Assembly (NCBI GenBank): GCA_050179115.1
Contig: JBFXFL010000050.1
Coordinates: 1-16,747 of the forward strand
From: JAGPUQ01 sp050179115
GTDB taxonomy: Bacteria; Pseudomonadota; Gammaproteobacteria; Pseudomonadales; Porticoccaceae
DNA: 16,747 bases
Direction: 5' to 3'
Below, one piece after another: positions 1 to 9,500 of this stretch; position 1 is the first letter of the stretch, and every line of letters starts with the position of its first letter. The notes under the pieces were generated by a model. It searched no databases, was not told where the DNA came from, and saw nothing but the letters and a program-made list of their open reading frames with translations. Made by a program: the position numbers and the translations under genes.

Positions 1-123
1 CTGCGGCAGCCATCTGCTTCGTTGCGCGGTGCTCGCTCCCTCGCCTATCTATCTGATATGTCTCGGTCGCTGCGCGCCGTGCGCCTCGCATCTGGCCCCC
101 TCGCGACGTTTTTCAACAAGCTG
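1..123. repeat. GC-rich intergenic repeat-like segment
   Basis: This stretch after the stop codon of the NYN gene has no plausible gene. It contains two related blocks, roughly at 17-45 and 60-90, each of the form cg(c/t)tgcgcg..gtgc..cctcgc, and it ends in a tttttcaacaa motif next to the stop codon. I recall similar segments (a gttgaaaaacgtcgcgag start followed by GC-rich imperfect repeats) scattered downstream of genes in several gammaproteobacterial genomes, but I cannot run a search. It could be a dispersed repeat, a structured 3' end of the NYN transcript, or both. The window begins inside it, so its full length is unknown. Confidence 0.4.
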
Positions 124-864
124 CTAACCCACCGGCTTCCTGGCCGCGCGTTTGTCGCGCAGGAACAGGTGTGTGCCACGGCGCTCGAATTCAAACAGGC
201 CGGTCGCCTCGATAAGGTCGCCGAGTTTCCGGTAGCCGAAGTTGCGCGGATCGAAAGACGCCTGATTGGAGATGTGCGAGCCGACCAGCGCCAGGCTCGA
301 CCAGCCATCTTCGAGCATGCAGGCTTCGACGGCATTGCGCAGCAGGCCGACCAGCTTGGGGTCGCTCTTGAGTTCCTTGGCAGATTTCTTCTGTGGGCTC
401 GCCGTGGTTTCCTCGTTGACCTGGGAAAGCGTGCCGAGGTTTTCCAGATAAAGAAATTTGGAGCAGGCGTTGACGAACGGCGTCGGCGTTTTCTTTTCGC
501 CAAAGCCGTAGACCTTGAGCCCGTTGGCGCGGATGCGCATCACCAAGGGCGTGAAGTCGGAATCGGAGGAGGCCAGGCAAAAGGCGTCGAGCTTCTGGGT
601 GTACAGCAGGTCCATGGCATCGATGATCATGGCGCTGTCGGTGGCGTTCTTGCCCTTGGTATAGGCAAACTGCTGGATCGGCTGGATCGCGTAGTCGTGC
701 AGCACGTCTTCCCAGCCCTTGAGATTGTTGCTCTTCCAGTTGCCGTAGGCGCGGCGCACATTGGGCACGCCGTATTTGGCCAGTTCGTCGAGGATCACCT
801 CGATCTTGCCCGCCGGGCAGTTGTCGGCGTCGATGAGGAGCGCGATACGGGCTTCGTCGGACAT
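124..864 (-). CDS. NYN domain protein with C-terminal OST-HTH/LOTUS domain
   Basis: A predicted cytoplasmic 246-residue protein. Residues 5-145 form a NYN (PIN-like) domain: LLIDADN at 9-15, TKGKNATD at 69-76 and SSDSDF at 99-104 place acidic residues D12, D14, D76, D101 and D103 where PIN-like RNases bind metal. A polar linker (150-168) leads to a LOTUS/OST-HTH winged helix at about 168-238 (LLRNAVEAC, then FGYRKLGDLIE and THLFLRDK). This two-domain layout is common in bacterial LabA-like/DUF88 proteins. NYN domains are generally RNA nucleases and LOTUS domains bind RNA, so an RNA-processing role is inferred; no substrate can be named. The start is the ATG preceding SDEARIALLID, with GGGAA upstream as a weak ribosome site. 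It lies 72 bases downstream of the lipoprotein gene on the same strand and may be read with it. Confidence 0.88.
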   Translation of the reverse strand: MSDEARIALLIDADNCPAGKIEVILDELAKYGVPNVRRAYGNWKSNNLKGWEDVLHDYAIQPIQQFAYTKGKNATDSAMIIDAMDLLYTQKLDAFCLASSDSDFTPLVMRIRANGLKVYGFGEKKTPTPFVNACSKFLYLENLGTLSQVNEETTASPQKKSAKELKSDPKLVGLLRNAVEACMLEDGWSSLALVGSHISNQASFDPRNFGYRKLGDLIEATGLFEFERRGTHLFLRDKRAARKPVG

Positions 865-936
865 GATGTGGTTCCCGGGTTGCTGCGGCGGTGGTCAGAT
901 TGGGCGACGCATGGCGGGCTCGCGCCCGCTCTGCCG

Positions 937-2652
937 TCAATGCGGGGCGGTACTCTGTGGCGTGATTTTGTAGAGCGCCGTGGCGCGATCCGCCGCAACA
1001 TAGATGGCGCCGCTCGGCGACACGCCCACGCCGGTGAGCACATAGCCTGGCGGCATGCCTTCGGCAGCCGGATAGCCGATGGCGAGGTTGCGCGCGATCT
1101 CGGTGACCTTGCCGTTTTCGGGATCGATCCGCACCAGGCGCTGCCGGCCCACTTCGGCGAGCACGATGGTGCCGTCGGGCGCCACGGCGAAGCCCTCGGG
1201 TCGATTCAGTCCTGCGGCGATCACCTTGCGTTTGCCATTGTTCGGATTCAGGCGCAGCAGCTGCCCGTTCAAGGTGTCGGTCAGATAGACACGGGTGATC
1301 GGCTTGCCTTCCTTGTCGCCCGGCACCGGACGCAGGGCGGCCATGCCGGGCAGATCTTCGGCGATGGTCTTGCGCTTGGCGCCATGCTCGCCCGACACCC
1401 GCAGCAGGCGCCCGGTGCCCTGTTCGGCGATCAGCAGCACGCCCGGCTCCAGCTCCAGGGCGTCGACCGGATGCTTGAGATCGTGGTAGGTGGCGATGGA
1501 TTCGTTGGTGGCGAGGTTCAAGACTTCGACCGCGTTGGTGAACCAGCTCGAAGTCACCGCGCGGTTGCCCCGGATGCTGACCGTCATCGGCATTTCCATG
1601 CGGTCGCGCAGGCCGCGCTTCAACTCGGTCACGGCGCCGCTGTCGCCGGCGATTTTCTTGAACGAAAACAGGTCCGCCAGATAGATCTGATCGACGCCGT
1701 TCTCGACCCGCACGTCCAGTCCGCCGGGCACCGCGAGCGCACTCTTCACGACGGTGCGCGTCGCGCCGGTGCGGGGGTTGATCTTGAGAATGGCGTTATC
1801 GACCATGTTGGTGATGTAGAGCTGGTCGCGGGAGTCCAACGCCAGGTTGTCGATGCCCGTGGGTACGGTGGCGACCAGGGTTTTCTCGCCGCTGTGGATA
1901 TCCACGCGCACCACCCGACCGAGCGCGGTGTCGGGCACATAGAGGTTGTCGTGGCTATCGAGATTCGCGGCCACCGGAATCCGGAAGCCGGATGCCACTG
2001 TGGTCAATGTGCCACTGTCCACATCGATCTTCACCGCCTGGCCCTTGAACAGCAGGGGTCCGTAGAGCAGGCCGTCCTTGCCGAAATCGAAGCCGTTGAG
2101 ACTCCCCATGTCGGCCAGCACCCGCCGCGGTTCCTTGCGGCCCTTGGGATCCAGTTCCCACAGGGCATCGCCCCACAGCACCTGGGTGACAAACAGCCGC
2201 CCGTCGTTGCGGAAGGCAACGGAATTGATACCGGGCAGATGGTCGGCGAGCACAACGACAGTCCCATCCGGACGGCGCGCGTGGACCTTCCCGGTGAGAA
2301 TCGACGTCCACACGAGCGTGCCGTCGGGGCCGAATTCCAGATCGTCGGCCATGCCCTCGGGCGGTCCCACGAACCGCTCGGATTCGCCGGTATTGACATC
2401 CACCTTGTAGATGGCCTGGCCGATGACGCTGCCCACATAGAGGTTATCGTCGCGGTCAAAGGTGAGGCCGTGAATACCGAGGAAATCGGCGCCCGGTACC
2501 AGATACTGCACCAGATAGGGCTCGCTGGTGCCTTCGGCGTCCAGCAGCCCATGGCTCTCCGGAGTGTCCTTGCCGCAGCCGGAAAGCAACGCTGCGAGTG
2601 TAATTGCCAGCGCCGTGCGGCGCCGCGATGTCCGGGATTCATGACGCATCAT
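937..2652 (-). CDS. Beta-propeller lipoprotein (SMP-30/NHL-like repeats)
   Basis: A 571-residue exported lipoprotein. The N-terminus has a basic region (residues 3-12), a hydrophobic stretch and a lipobox LSGC with the lipidated cysteine at 26; Gly at +2 does not signal inner-membrane retention, so an outer-membrane periplasmic location is likely. The rest is a run of strand repeats of the form GI.GLTFDRDDNLYVGSV, GINSVAFRNDGRLFV, GIDNLALDSRDQLYITN and PEGFAVAPDGTIVLAE, typical of six- or seven-bladed SMP-30/gluconolactonase/NHL/strictosidine-synthase-like propellers. At this length it could hold two propellers. Substrate and catalytic activity cannot be read from the sequence. The start is the first of two ATGs, six bases after AGGGAG. 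It is followed by the NYN gene and preceded, after 98 bases, by the crotonase gene on the same strand. Confidence 0.82.
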   Translation of the reverse strand: MMRHESRTSRRRTALAITLAALLSGCGKDTPESHGLLDAEGTSEPYLVQYLVPGADFLGIHGLTFDRDDNLYVGSVIGQAIYKVDVNTGESERFVGPPEGMADDLEFGPDGTLVWTSILTGKVHARRPDGTVVVLADHLPGINSVAFRNDGRLFVTQVLWGDALWELDPKGRKEPRRVLADMGSLNGFDFGKDGLLYGPLLFKGQAVKIDVDSGTLTTVASGFRIPVAANLDSHDNLYVPDTALGRVVRVDIHSGEKTLVATVPTGIDNLALDSRDQLYITNMVDNAILKINPRTGATRTVVKSALAVPGGLDVRVENGVDQIYLADLFSFKKIAGDSGAVTELKRGLRDRMEMPMTVSIRGNRAVTSSWFTNAVEVLNLATNESIATYHDLKHPVDALELEPGVLLIAEQGTGRLLRVSGEHGAKRKTIAEDLPGMAALRPVPGDKEGKPITRVYLTDTLNGQLLRLNPNNGKRKVIAAGLNRPEGFAVAPDGTIVLAEVGRQRLVRIDPENGKVTEIARNLAIGYPAAEGMPPGYVLTGVGVSPSGAIYVAADRATALYKITPQSTAPH

Positions 2653-2750
2653 GGCGTGCTCCCTTGTCGGTTGTTCTGGATCCAGTGGTCAGTTGCGCGC
2701 AGCTTGGCACCCGCGCTGGTCAAGCGTCACCTCTGTTTGCACAGGCCGCG

Positions 2751-3566
2751 CTAATTCCCTTTGAAATCCGGTTCACGGCGCTCGGCAGTGGCTTTGATGC
2801 CTTCTTTTGCATCGCCCGTCTTGAGTAGCCATTGCTGTTCGCCCAGCTCGCGGTCGGTGGCGGCCTGTACCCGGTCGGCAAGCCCCATGCGCAGGGTTTC
2901 GCGGATCGACTGCACCGCGAGCGGCGCCGAGCCGGCGATCTCGCGGGCGAGAGCCTGGGCGCTCGCCAGCACCTGGTCCTGCGCCACCAGCAGGTCGGCG
3001 AGTCCCCAGGCGCAGGCCTGATCGCCCGGTACGCGGCGGCCGCTGTAGAACATCAGATGCGCCTTCTGCTGACCGATCAGCGCCGGCAACGTGTGGGTGA
3101 GGCCAAACCCCGGATGAAAGCCGAGGCGCGAAAAATTGGCGCTGAACCGCGCTTCCGGGCAGGTGACGCGAAAATCGCCCACCAGCGCCAGGCCCAGCCC
3201 ACCGCCGATGGCCGCACCCTGCACCGCGCACACCACGGGTTTTTTGTTGCGAAACAGCCGGACCGCTTCCTGATACAGCCGACCCGACCGTTTTTTGAAG
3301 GCGGAGTCGTCAGCGCCGGCGGCGGCGTTGTCCCTGTCGAGGCGGTCGCCACCGGCAAAATCGGCGCCCGCGCAGAACGCCTTGCCCTCGGCGGCGAGCA
3401 CCAGTGCGCGGCATTCCGGTATCGCATCCAGGTCGGCGAAGGCGTCGGCAATGGAATTGATCAGGGTTACGTCGAAATAATTGAAAGGCGGCCGCCGGAT
3501 GGTGATGGTGGCGACGAAATCTTCCAGCGCAACGCTGATATCCGGGTAGGTTCCGATGCTGGTCAT
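2751..3566 (-). CDS. Enoyl-CoA hydratase/isomerase family (crotonase fold) protein, catalytic Glu pair absent
   Basis: A 271-residue crotonase-fold protein, the usual family length. The CoA/oxyanion-hole segments are clear: AFCAGADF at 63-70 and QGAAIGGGLGLALVGDFRV at 116-134, followed by RLGFHPGFGLTHTLPALIG and the GRRVPGDQACAWGLAD segment. Aligned without gaps to the rat mitochondrial enoyl-CoA hydratase core (as I recall it), the two catalytic glutamates correspond to Gly125 and Phe146. The protein probably binds an acyl-CoA and stabilises an enolate, but it is unlikely to be a standard hydratase; an isomerase, hydrolase, dehalogenase-like or unknown activity is possible. The start ATG follows TGGAG by seven bases. 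It diverges from the thioesterase gene across 123 bases, which suggests a shared acyl-CoA role and a divergent promoter region. Confidence 0.88.
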   Translation of the reverse strand: MTSIGTYPDISVALEDFVATITIRRPPFNYFDVTLINSIADAFADLDAIPECRALVLAAEGKAFCAGADFAGGDRLDRDNAAAGADDSAFKKRSGRLYQEAVRLFRNKKPVVCAVQGAAIGGGLGLALVGDFRVTCPEARFSANFSRLGFHPGFGLTHTLPALIGQQKAHLMFYSGRRVPGDQACAWGLADLLVAQDQVLASAQALAREIAGSAPLAVQSIRETLRMGLADRVQAATDRELGEQQWLLKTGDAKEGIKATAERREPDFKGN

Positions 3567-3689
3567 GTCCGCTCCAGGGGTAATTTTTTCGAGTCTAATT
3601 CAAATCAGCCGGCCATGCGTGGTCGGACTCGCGCCGCGGCTTGATTTCAGGATAATGGCGCCGGCGTCGACACAGCAGGAGCGCAACCC

Positions 3690-4529
3690 ATGGCATCGCA
3701 AGCGCCGGATCCCGCAACAGCGGCAATGAGCAAGTTCGCGCGCGATACGCAGGTGCGGCGCATCGACGAGCGTACCTGGGAGGGGAATTTCTCCCCCGAC
3801 TGGAGCATCGGGCAGGCGCCCAACGGCGGTTATGCCATGGCGCTCGGGGCGCGCGCACTGGCGGCGGCCCTGCCGCATCCCGATCCCATGACTGTCACCG
3901 CCTACTATCTGGCGCGCCCTGCGTCGGGCCCGGTGCGCTGCGAGGTCGAGGTGCTGCGGGTGGGGAAGGGCACTTCAACCGGCATGGTGCGCATGGTCCA
4001 GGGCGGCGAAACCATGATCCAGTTGATCGGCACCTATACCGATCTCGACCGCATCCGGGGCGTGAATCACTGCGAGGTACCCATTCCCGCGATGCCGGAT
4101 TTCGCCGCCTGTATCGATACGCCCGTTGCGGATAACGTCCCGCTGCGCAAGCAGCTCGTCCAGCGCATGACGCCCGCCAACGTGCGGGCACTGGAGGGAA
4201 CGCCCGACGGGTCGGCCCGCTGGCTGGGCTGGACCGACTTCGCCGACGGCGGCTCCATCGATCTGTTCGGTCTGCTGTTGTTCTCCGATGCCATGCCGCC
4301 TCCGGCGTTTGCGCTCTACGGCCCCGAGGGCTGGGTGCCGACCCTGGATCTGTCGGTGCAGATTCACGCGCGCCCGGCGCCGGGACCACTGCGGTGCAAG
4401 TTCGAAACGCAACTGATTACCGAAGGTACGCTGAACGAAGACGGGTGGCTGTGGGACAGCCGGGGCCGGCTGGTGGCACTGGCCCGGCAGACCGCCAAGC
4501 TGCGCGTGAAGTCCAAGTCTGGTATTTGA
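3690..4529 (+). CDS. Acyl-CoA thioesterase-like protein (TesB-type double hot-dog)
   Basis: A predicted cytoplasmic 279-residue protein with two hot-dog halves. In the first, WSIGQAPNGGYAMALGARAL (38-57) is the characteristic hot-dog helix, followed by a strand region around 65-118 (TVTAYYLARPASGPVRCEVEVL). The second spans about 190-272 and contains GWVPTLDLSVQIHARP (214-229), where Asp220 is at the position usually occupied by the catalytic Asp of TesB-type enzymes, and ends with DSRGRLVALARQTAKLR. The family hydrolyses acyl-CoA thioesters; the chain specificity here is unknown. The start was chosen because AGGAG lies seven bases upstream; a second in-frame ATG 12 codons later has no such site. 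GATAAT at 3651-3656 is a possible -10 element, but no good -35 is visible. The divergent neighbour is a crotonase-fold gene. Confidence 0.83.
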   Translation: MASQAPDPATAAMSKFARDTQVRRIDERTWEGNFSPDWSIGQAPNGGYAMALGARALAAALPHPDPMTVTAYYLARPASGPVRCEVEVLRVGKGTSTGMVRMVQGGETMIQLIGTYTDLDRIRGVNHCEVPIPAMPDFAACIDTPVADNVPLRKQLVQRMTPANVRALEGTPDGSARWLGWTDFADGGSIDLFGLLLFSDAMPPPAFALYGPEGWVPTLDLSVQIHARPAPGPLRCKFETQLITEGTLNEDGWLWDSRGRLVALARQTAKLRVKSKSGI

Positions 4530-4650
4530 CAGCGACGGGCATCCCCTCGACCATGAGGATCCCGGGAGTGCCATGGGGCACCAACACCGGGAGTCGATGT
4601 GCGGCGGCCGCTTCGAACGCACCGATAATAATTACAACCTGGAGACCATC

Positions 4651-4962
4651 ATGACCTCAGCAAAACCGACCATCGTTCTCTACTTGCTGATCTTTCTCGG
4701 CATCTTCATCTGGGCAGCCGTGACCGACCCAACCTTCGCCGGCTTCATGACGGCAGTGCGCGAACCCTGGGGGCTGGTAGTGACCCTGGATTTCGTGTTC
4801 GGCTGTCTGCTGTTGTCCTGGCTCATCTATTACGCCGAAGGCTCGGCACGCGCGGCGCTGCCCTGGGTCGTGGCGCTTTTCATCCTCGGGAATATCGTGG
4901 GTGCGATCTATCTGTTGACGCGGCTGGACCGTATCCGCCAGCGGTTGGCGGCTACCGCCTGA
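4651..4962 (+). CDS. Small three-helix membrane protein (DUF1475-like)
   Basis: A 103-residue inner-membrane protein with three predicted transmembrane helices at about residues 7-24, 41-60 and 70-90. A PTFAGFMTAVREPWGLVVTLDF loop joins helices 1 and 2, and the tail is basic (RLDRIRQRL). The composition and the D(P)...EPWG..T..D pattern resemble the DUF1475 family of unknown function; this assignment is from memory. The start ATG follows CCTGGAG by six bases; an upstream in-frame ATG at 4573 would add 26 unlikely residues. It lies 121 bases after the thioesterase gene and upstream of the efflux operon, with no evidence of a functional link to either. Confidence 0.75.
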   Translation: MTSAKPTIVLYLLIFLGIFIWAAVTDPTFAGFMTAVREPWGLVVTLDFVFGCLLLSWLIYYAEGSARAALPWVVALFILGNIVGAIYLLTRLDRIRQRLAATA

Positions 4963-5185
4963 CGCAGGAGTCCCGGCCAGGGAGTGCCGGGCGCTGCCAG
5001 CAAATACAGGTTCCGATCACAGGAAGATAGCGCTTTCCCCGCGCGGGGAGGGTTGCGATGGCGCATCGGCGCCCGGTACTTGCGGTGGGCGTTGCGCCGG
5101 GCCTGTGAGGGCCTTCCGGGCACTGGAATCCCTGTATTATTCGGACCGATTCACTACGCCCGGCGGTCGCCGGTTGGACGAACTG

Positions 5186-6516
5186 GTGTTCCACCGTATA
5201 CCACTCTTGGTCGTGTCGATTGCCACTGTCCTGCTGGCAGGCTGCACCGATCAGGTGCCGCCCGCGCAGGCTGCGCGGGCCGTGGTGGTCGAATCGCCGC
5301 TGCCGCTGGCCCACAGCATGATCGACGCCTATGCCGGCGCGGTGCGCGCGCGAGTNNNNNNNNNNNNNNNNNNNNNNNNNNNNNNNNNNNNNNNNNNNNN
5401 NNNNNNNNNNNNNNNNNNNNNNNNNNNNNNNNNNNNNNNNNNNNNNNNNNNNNNNTCCTGCTGGCAGGCTGCACCGATCAGGTGCCGCCCGCGCAGGCTG
5501 CGCGGGCCGTGGTGGTCGAATCGCCGCTGCCGCTGGCCCACAGCATGATCGACGCCTATGCCGGCGCGGTGCGCGCGCGAGTGGAGGCGGATCTGGCGTT
5601 TCGCGTGTCGGGCAAGATCGTCTCGCGCGCCATCGATGTTGGTACGCAGGTCCGGCGCGGTGAGGTGCTGGCGGTGCTCGATCCGCAAGATGCGCGGCTG
5701 AATCTGGCCGCCGCCGAGGCCGCCCTGGCTGCCGCGGAAGCGGATCTGTGGATTGCACAGAGCGAGCACAAACGCTCGGTGGAACTTCGTGCGCGCGGTT
5801 TTATCAGCGAGTCGGCGCTCGACAAGCAAAAGAGTACGGCCATGCTGGCGCGCGCGCGGCGGGATCAGGCGCGGGCTGAACTCGACCTTGCCCGCAATCA
5901 ATCGCAGTACACGGAGCTCAAAGCCGATACGGCGGGTGTGGTTACCGCCGTCATGGCCGAGGTTGGCAATGTCGTCGGCGCCGGACAACCCGTAGCTCGC
6001 GTTGCGGCGGATGGGGGGCGCGAAGTGCTGATTCAGGTGCCCGAAGGCCGCGCGCCGGCGCTGCGCGCGGCGAAGCACATCAGTGTTGTCTTGTATGCCG
6101 ACGAAACCAGGCGCTACGCCGGGAAGATCCGCGAAATCAGTCCGCAAGCGGATGCCGGGACGCGCACGCAGGACGTGCGCGTGACCATCGTCGGCGCCGA
6201 TTCCGCGGTGCAGCTCGGTGCGACCGCCACCGTGCATGTTCGGGAGAGCGGTGACAGCGACCGCTTTCGCGTGCCCGCCACGGCACTGGGCAACAGGGAT
6301 GGGCAGCAAGCGGTGGTGTGGCGGGTCGAGACGGCGAGCGATGGCGGGCAGTTCGCGCAGCCCGTCCCGGTGGAGATTCGCGAATACCTGAATGATGCCG
6401 TGATCGTGGCGGGCGAGATACAGGCCACCGACCGTCTGATCTCGGCCGGAGTTCATCTCCTCGAGCCCGGGATGGCGATTGTCCCTGTCGATCGCCTCAC
6501 GAAAGCCGCCCTTTAG
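5186..6516 (+). CDS. RND efflux periplasmic adaptor lipoprotein (membrane fusion protein), interrupted by an assembly gap
   Basis: The periplasmic adaptor that links an RND pump to an outer-membrane channel. The chosen GTG start gives a 20-residue lipoprotein signal ending VLLAGC, with the lipidated Cys at 20; the GGA upstream is weak, and alternative starts are TTG 5174 and GTG 5105. After the gap come the lipoyl-type half domain (ADLAFRVSGKIVSRAIDVGTQVRRGEVLAVLDP), a helical hairpin rich in Ala and Glu (about 5700-5900), the second lipoyl half (YTELKADTAGVVTAVMAEVGNVV) and beta-barrel segments. The 100 Ns plus a 127-base duplication shift the frame. Removing 227 bases restores one open frame of 367 codons plus stop. 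It lies 13 bases upstream of the pump gene and is surely co-transcribed with it. No outer-membrane channel gene is in the window. Confidence 0.88.
5229..5582. repeat. 127-base direct duplication flanking the gap (likely artefact)
   Basis: Positions 5229-5355 and 5456-5582 are identical over 127 bases (tcctgctggcaggctg through gcgcgcgagt). The unit ends exactly at the first N and the second copy begins exactly after the last N. 127 is a common largest k-mer in de Bruijn assemblers, so two contig ends that share one k-mer were joined by Ns instead of being merged. Collapsing one copy and the gap puts the lipoprotein signal and the rest of the adaptor in a single frame. Confidence 0.95.
5356..5455. 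other. Assembly gap of exactly 100 Ns
   Basis: Exactly 100 undefined bases inside the adaptor gene. The length is a conventional placeholder rather than a measured gap, and the flanks overlap each other by 127 identical bases, so no real sequence is probably missing. Confidence 0.97.
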
Positions 6517-6529
6517 TGGCCCGGCGCGG

Positions 6530-9500
6530 ATGAGTCACTTCAATCTGAGCGAGTGGGCACTGTCCAATCGCGTCCTCGTCGGTTATCTGACCTTGCTGCT
6601 GGGTGCGCTGGGCGCTTACAGCTATTTTCATCTCGGTCAGTCGGAAGATCCGCCGTTCACGTTTCGGATGATGGTGGTGAATACCCAGTGGCCCGGCGCG
6701 ACCGCGGACGAGGTGGATCGCCTGGTTACCGATCGTATCGAGGAAAAATTGCAGGAGCTGGATGGACTGGATTATCTGCGCTCCTATTCACGGCCGGGCG
6801 AGTCCCAGGTGTTTGTCCTGTTTCGCGAGGATCTGCCGCCGACCGCGGTGGCGGATGGTTTCTACCAGGTGCGCAAAAAAATCGGTGATATGCGACACCG
6901 ACTGCCGCCGGGTGTCATCGGACCCGCTTTCAACGACGAATTTGGCGACACCTTCGGCAACATCTATGCGCTGACGGGTGCTGATTTCAGTTATCAGGAG
7001 TTGAAGGACTATGCCGATCGCATCCGTGAACGACTGTTGCGGATTGCCGATGTCGCCAAGGTCGAATTCATCGGCGTGCAGGAAGAACGCATCTACATCG
7101 ATATTGCCAACGCCAAGCGCGATCAGCTCGGTATTCCGCCGGAGCTGATCGCGCGGACGCTGGCCGAGCAGAACGCCGTCGTGCCGGCCGGTGCCGTCGA
7201 TACCGCAAACGACAGGATTTATCTGCGGGTGTCCGGTGGCCTCGACGACGTCGAGCACGTGCGTCAGTTGCCCATCCACTGGCAGGGCCGCAGCTTCCAT
7301 CTCGGCGACATTGCCACCATCTATCGCGGCTATCAGGATCCGCCGGCGCCACAGATGCGCTTCAACGGGCAACCCGCGATCGGTATCGCGGTATCGATGG
7401 CCAGCGGCGGTGACATCATCGGTCTCGGGAAGCGCCTCGATCAAACCTTCGCGCAACTCAACCGCGAAGTGCCGCTCGGCATGAGCTTGTCGCGCGTCGC
7501 GGATCAGCCCGCGGCGGTTGCACGCGTCATTCGTGAGTTCGTTCATGCGCTGTTCGAAGCCATCGTCATCGTGCTCGCCGTTTGCTTTGTCACCCTGGGT
7601 GTGCGCACCGGTGTGGTGGTGGCGCTGTCGATTCCGCTGGTGCTGGGTGTGACCTTCCTGGTGATGCGCATGGCCGGTATCGGGTTGCACAGCATTTCAC
7701 TCGGCGCGTTGATTCTCGCCCTCGGACTGCTGGTGGACGATGCCATCATCGCCGTCGAGATGATGGCGGTTAAGCTCGATCAGGGTTACGACCGTCTCCG
7801 CGCCGCTGCCTTTGCCTATACCAGCACCGCCTTTCCGATGTTGGCAGGCACGCTGATTACCGCCGCCGGATTTCTGCCGATAGCAACCGCCGCGAGCAGC
7901 ACCGGGGAATACACCCGCGCGCTGTTCCAGGTGGTCGGGTTGGCCTTGCTGCTGTCGTGGCTGGCCGCCGTGCTGACGGTGCCGCTGCTGGGTTATTACC
8001 TGCTTCCCGAAAAAAAATTAGGTTCCGATGCGCATTCCGGGAGCGGCGCAGCCGGCAATGGTCAGGCCCCCGACGCGAATGCGATTTACCAGACCCCGTT
8101 CTACACCGCGTTTCGCCGCCTGATCAGTTTGTGCATCAATCGCCGCTGGCTGACCATCGCCGTGACGGTTGCGCTGTTCCTGGGCGGCATGGCGCTGTTC
8201 ACCACGGTGCCGAACCAGTTTTTCCCCGCTTCGAACCGGCTCGAACTGATGGTGGATCTCAAGCTGCAGGAAGGCGCTTCCATTGCCGAAACTGATGCGG
8301 TGGCGCGCCGCCTGGAGGCATTGCTCACCAACACCCCGGGGCTCGATAGCCAGGTGGCCTACATAGGCAGCGGTACGCCGCGCTATTTTTTGTCGCTCGA
8401 TCAGCAGTTGCCATCGGCGAGTTTTGCGCAGTTCGTGCTCAATACCCATGATCTGGCCGCGCGCGAACGCATCCGCGCACATTTGCTCGACGTATTGCCG
8501 GCGCAATTTCCCGATGTGCGCTGGCGGGTGAACCGGCTCGAAAATGGTCCGCCGGTGGGCTATGTGTTGCAGTACCGCGTGTCCGGTCCGGAGCGCGCGA
8601 TCGCCAGAGTCCATGCTGAGCGGGTCGCCGAGGCGATGCGGGCGAATGCCTATGCGGTCGGCGTTCACCTCGATACTGCGGAGGCCTCCAAGCGGATCCG
8701 CATCGACATCGATCAGGATCGTGCCCGGGCACTCGGCGTGAGCACCCAGAGCGTGTCGCAGGTGCTGGAGGCCGCGATCAACGGCACGACGCTGACCCAA
8801 TTGCGCGAGCACAACCGACTGACGGGCGTGGTGGTGCGCGGTCCACCTGCGGAGCGCGAGCATCTGGAGCTGCTGGGAAGTCTGTCGGTACCCACCGCGA
8901 GTGGCGCCAACATCCCGCTGGCGCAGATCGCACGGCTGGGATATGGACTCGAAGAGGGCATCCTGTGGCGACGGGATCGCACGCCGACCATCAGTGTGCG
9001 CGCCGATATCCACGCCGACCGGCAGCCGCCTGAAGTGGTGGCGGAACTCGCTCCCGCAATTGCCGGCATCGAGGCGCAGTTGCCACCGGGTTACCGCATC
9101 GAGGTCGGCGGTACCGTCGAGGATTCCGGCAAGGGTCAGGCCAGCGTGATGGTTGGCATGCCCCTGTTCGCGCTCGCGGTCATCACGGTACTGATGGTAC
9201 AGCTCAAGAGCCTGTCCCGGTCGCTGATGGTGGTGCTCACCGCGCCGCTTGGCATTGTCGGAGTGGCACTTGGCCTTCTCGTCTCGGGCAAGCCGTTCGG
9301 TTTCGTGGCGATGCTCAGCACCATCGCGCTGCTCGGCATGGTGATGCGTAACAGCGTGATCCTCGTCGATCAGATTCGCCAGGATCTTGAGCAGGGTCGC
9401 GCACCGTTCGACGCCATCGTCGAAGCGACGGTGCGTCGCTTCCGTCCGATTGTGCTGACCGCGCTGGCGGCGGTGCTGGCGATGATTCCCCTGACGGGCA

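Noticed and set aside
22..2754. A 910-codon plus-strand open frame antisense to the NYN and lipoprotein genes
   Set aside because: It is a shadow of high-GC coding on the opposite strand: the composition (His, Gln, Gly, Asp, Arg rich) is low in family-like patterns, while the minus-strand frames show clear domains, a lipobox and ribosome sites.
5037..5048. Palindrome CCCCGCGCGGGG as a terminator before the efflux operon
   Set aside because: It has no loop and no following T run; a short GC palindrome is expected by chance in DNA of this composition.
4984..6516. A 510-codon frame from 4984 running through the N block
   Set aside because: Upstream of the gap it is out of phase with the lipoprotein signal; it is open only because the 227-base artefact shifts the frame. 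The adaptor starts at about 5186 in the other phase.
6788..9013. Long minus-strand frames (300 and 331 codons) opposite the RND pump gene
   Set aside because: The plus-strand pump is unambiguous over its full length; these frames have shadow-like composition and no recognisable start or domain.
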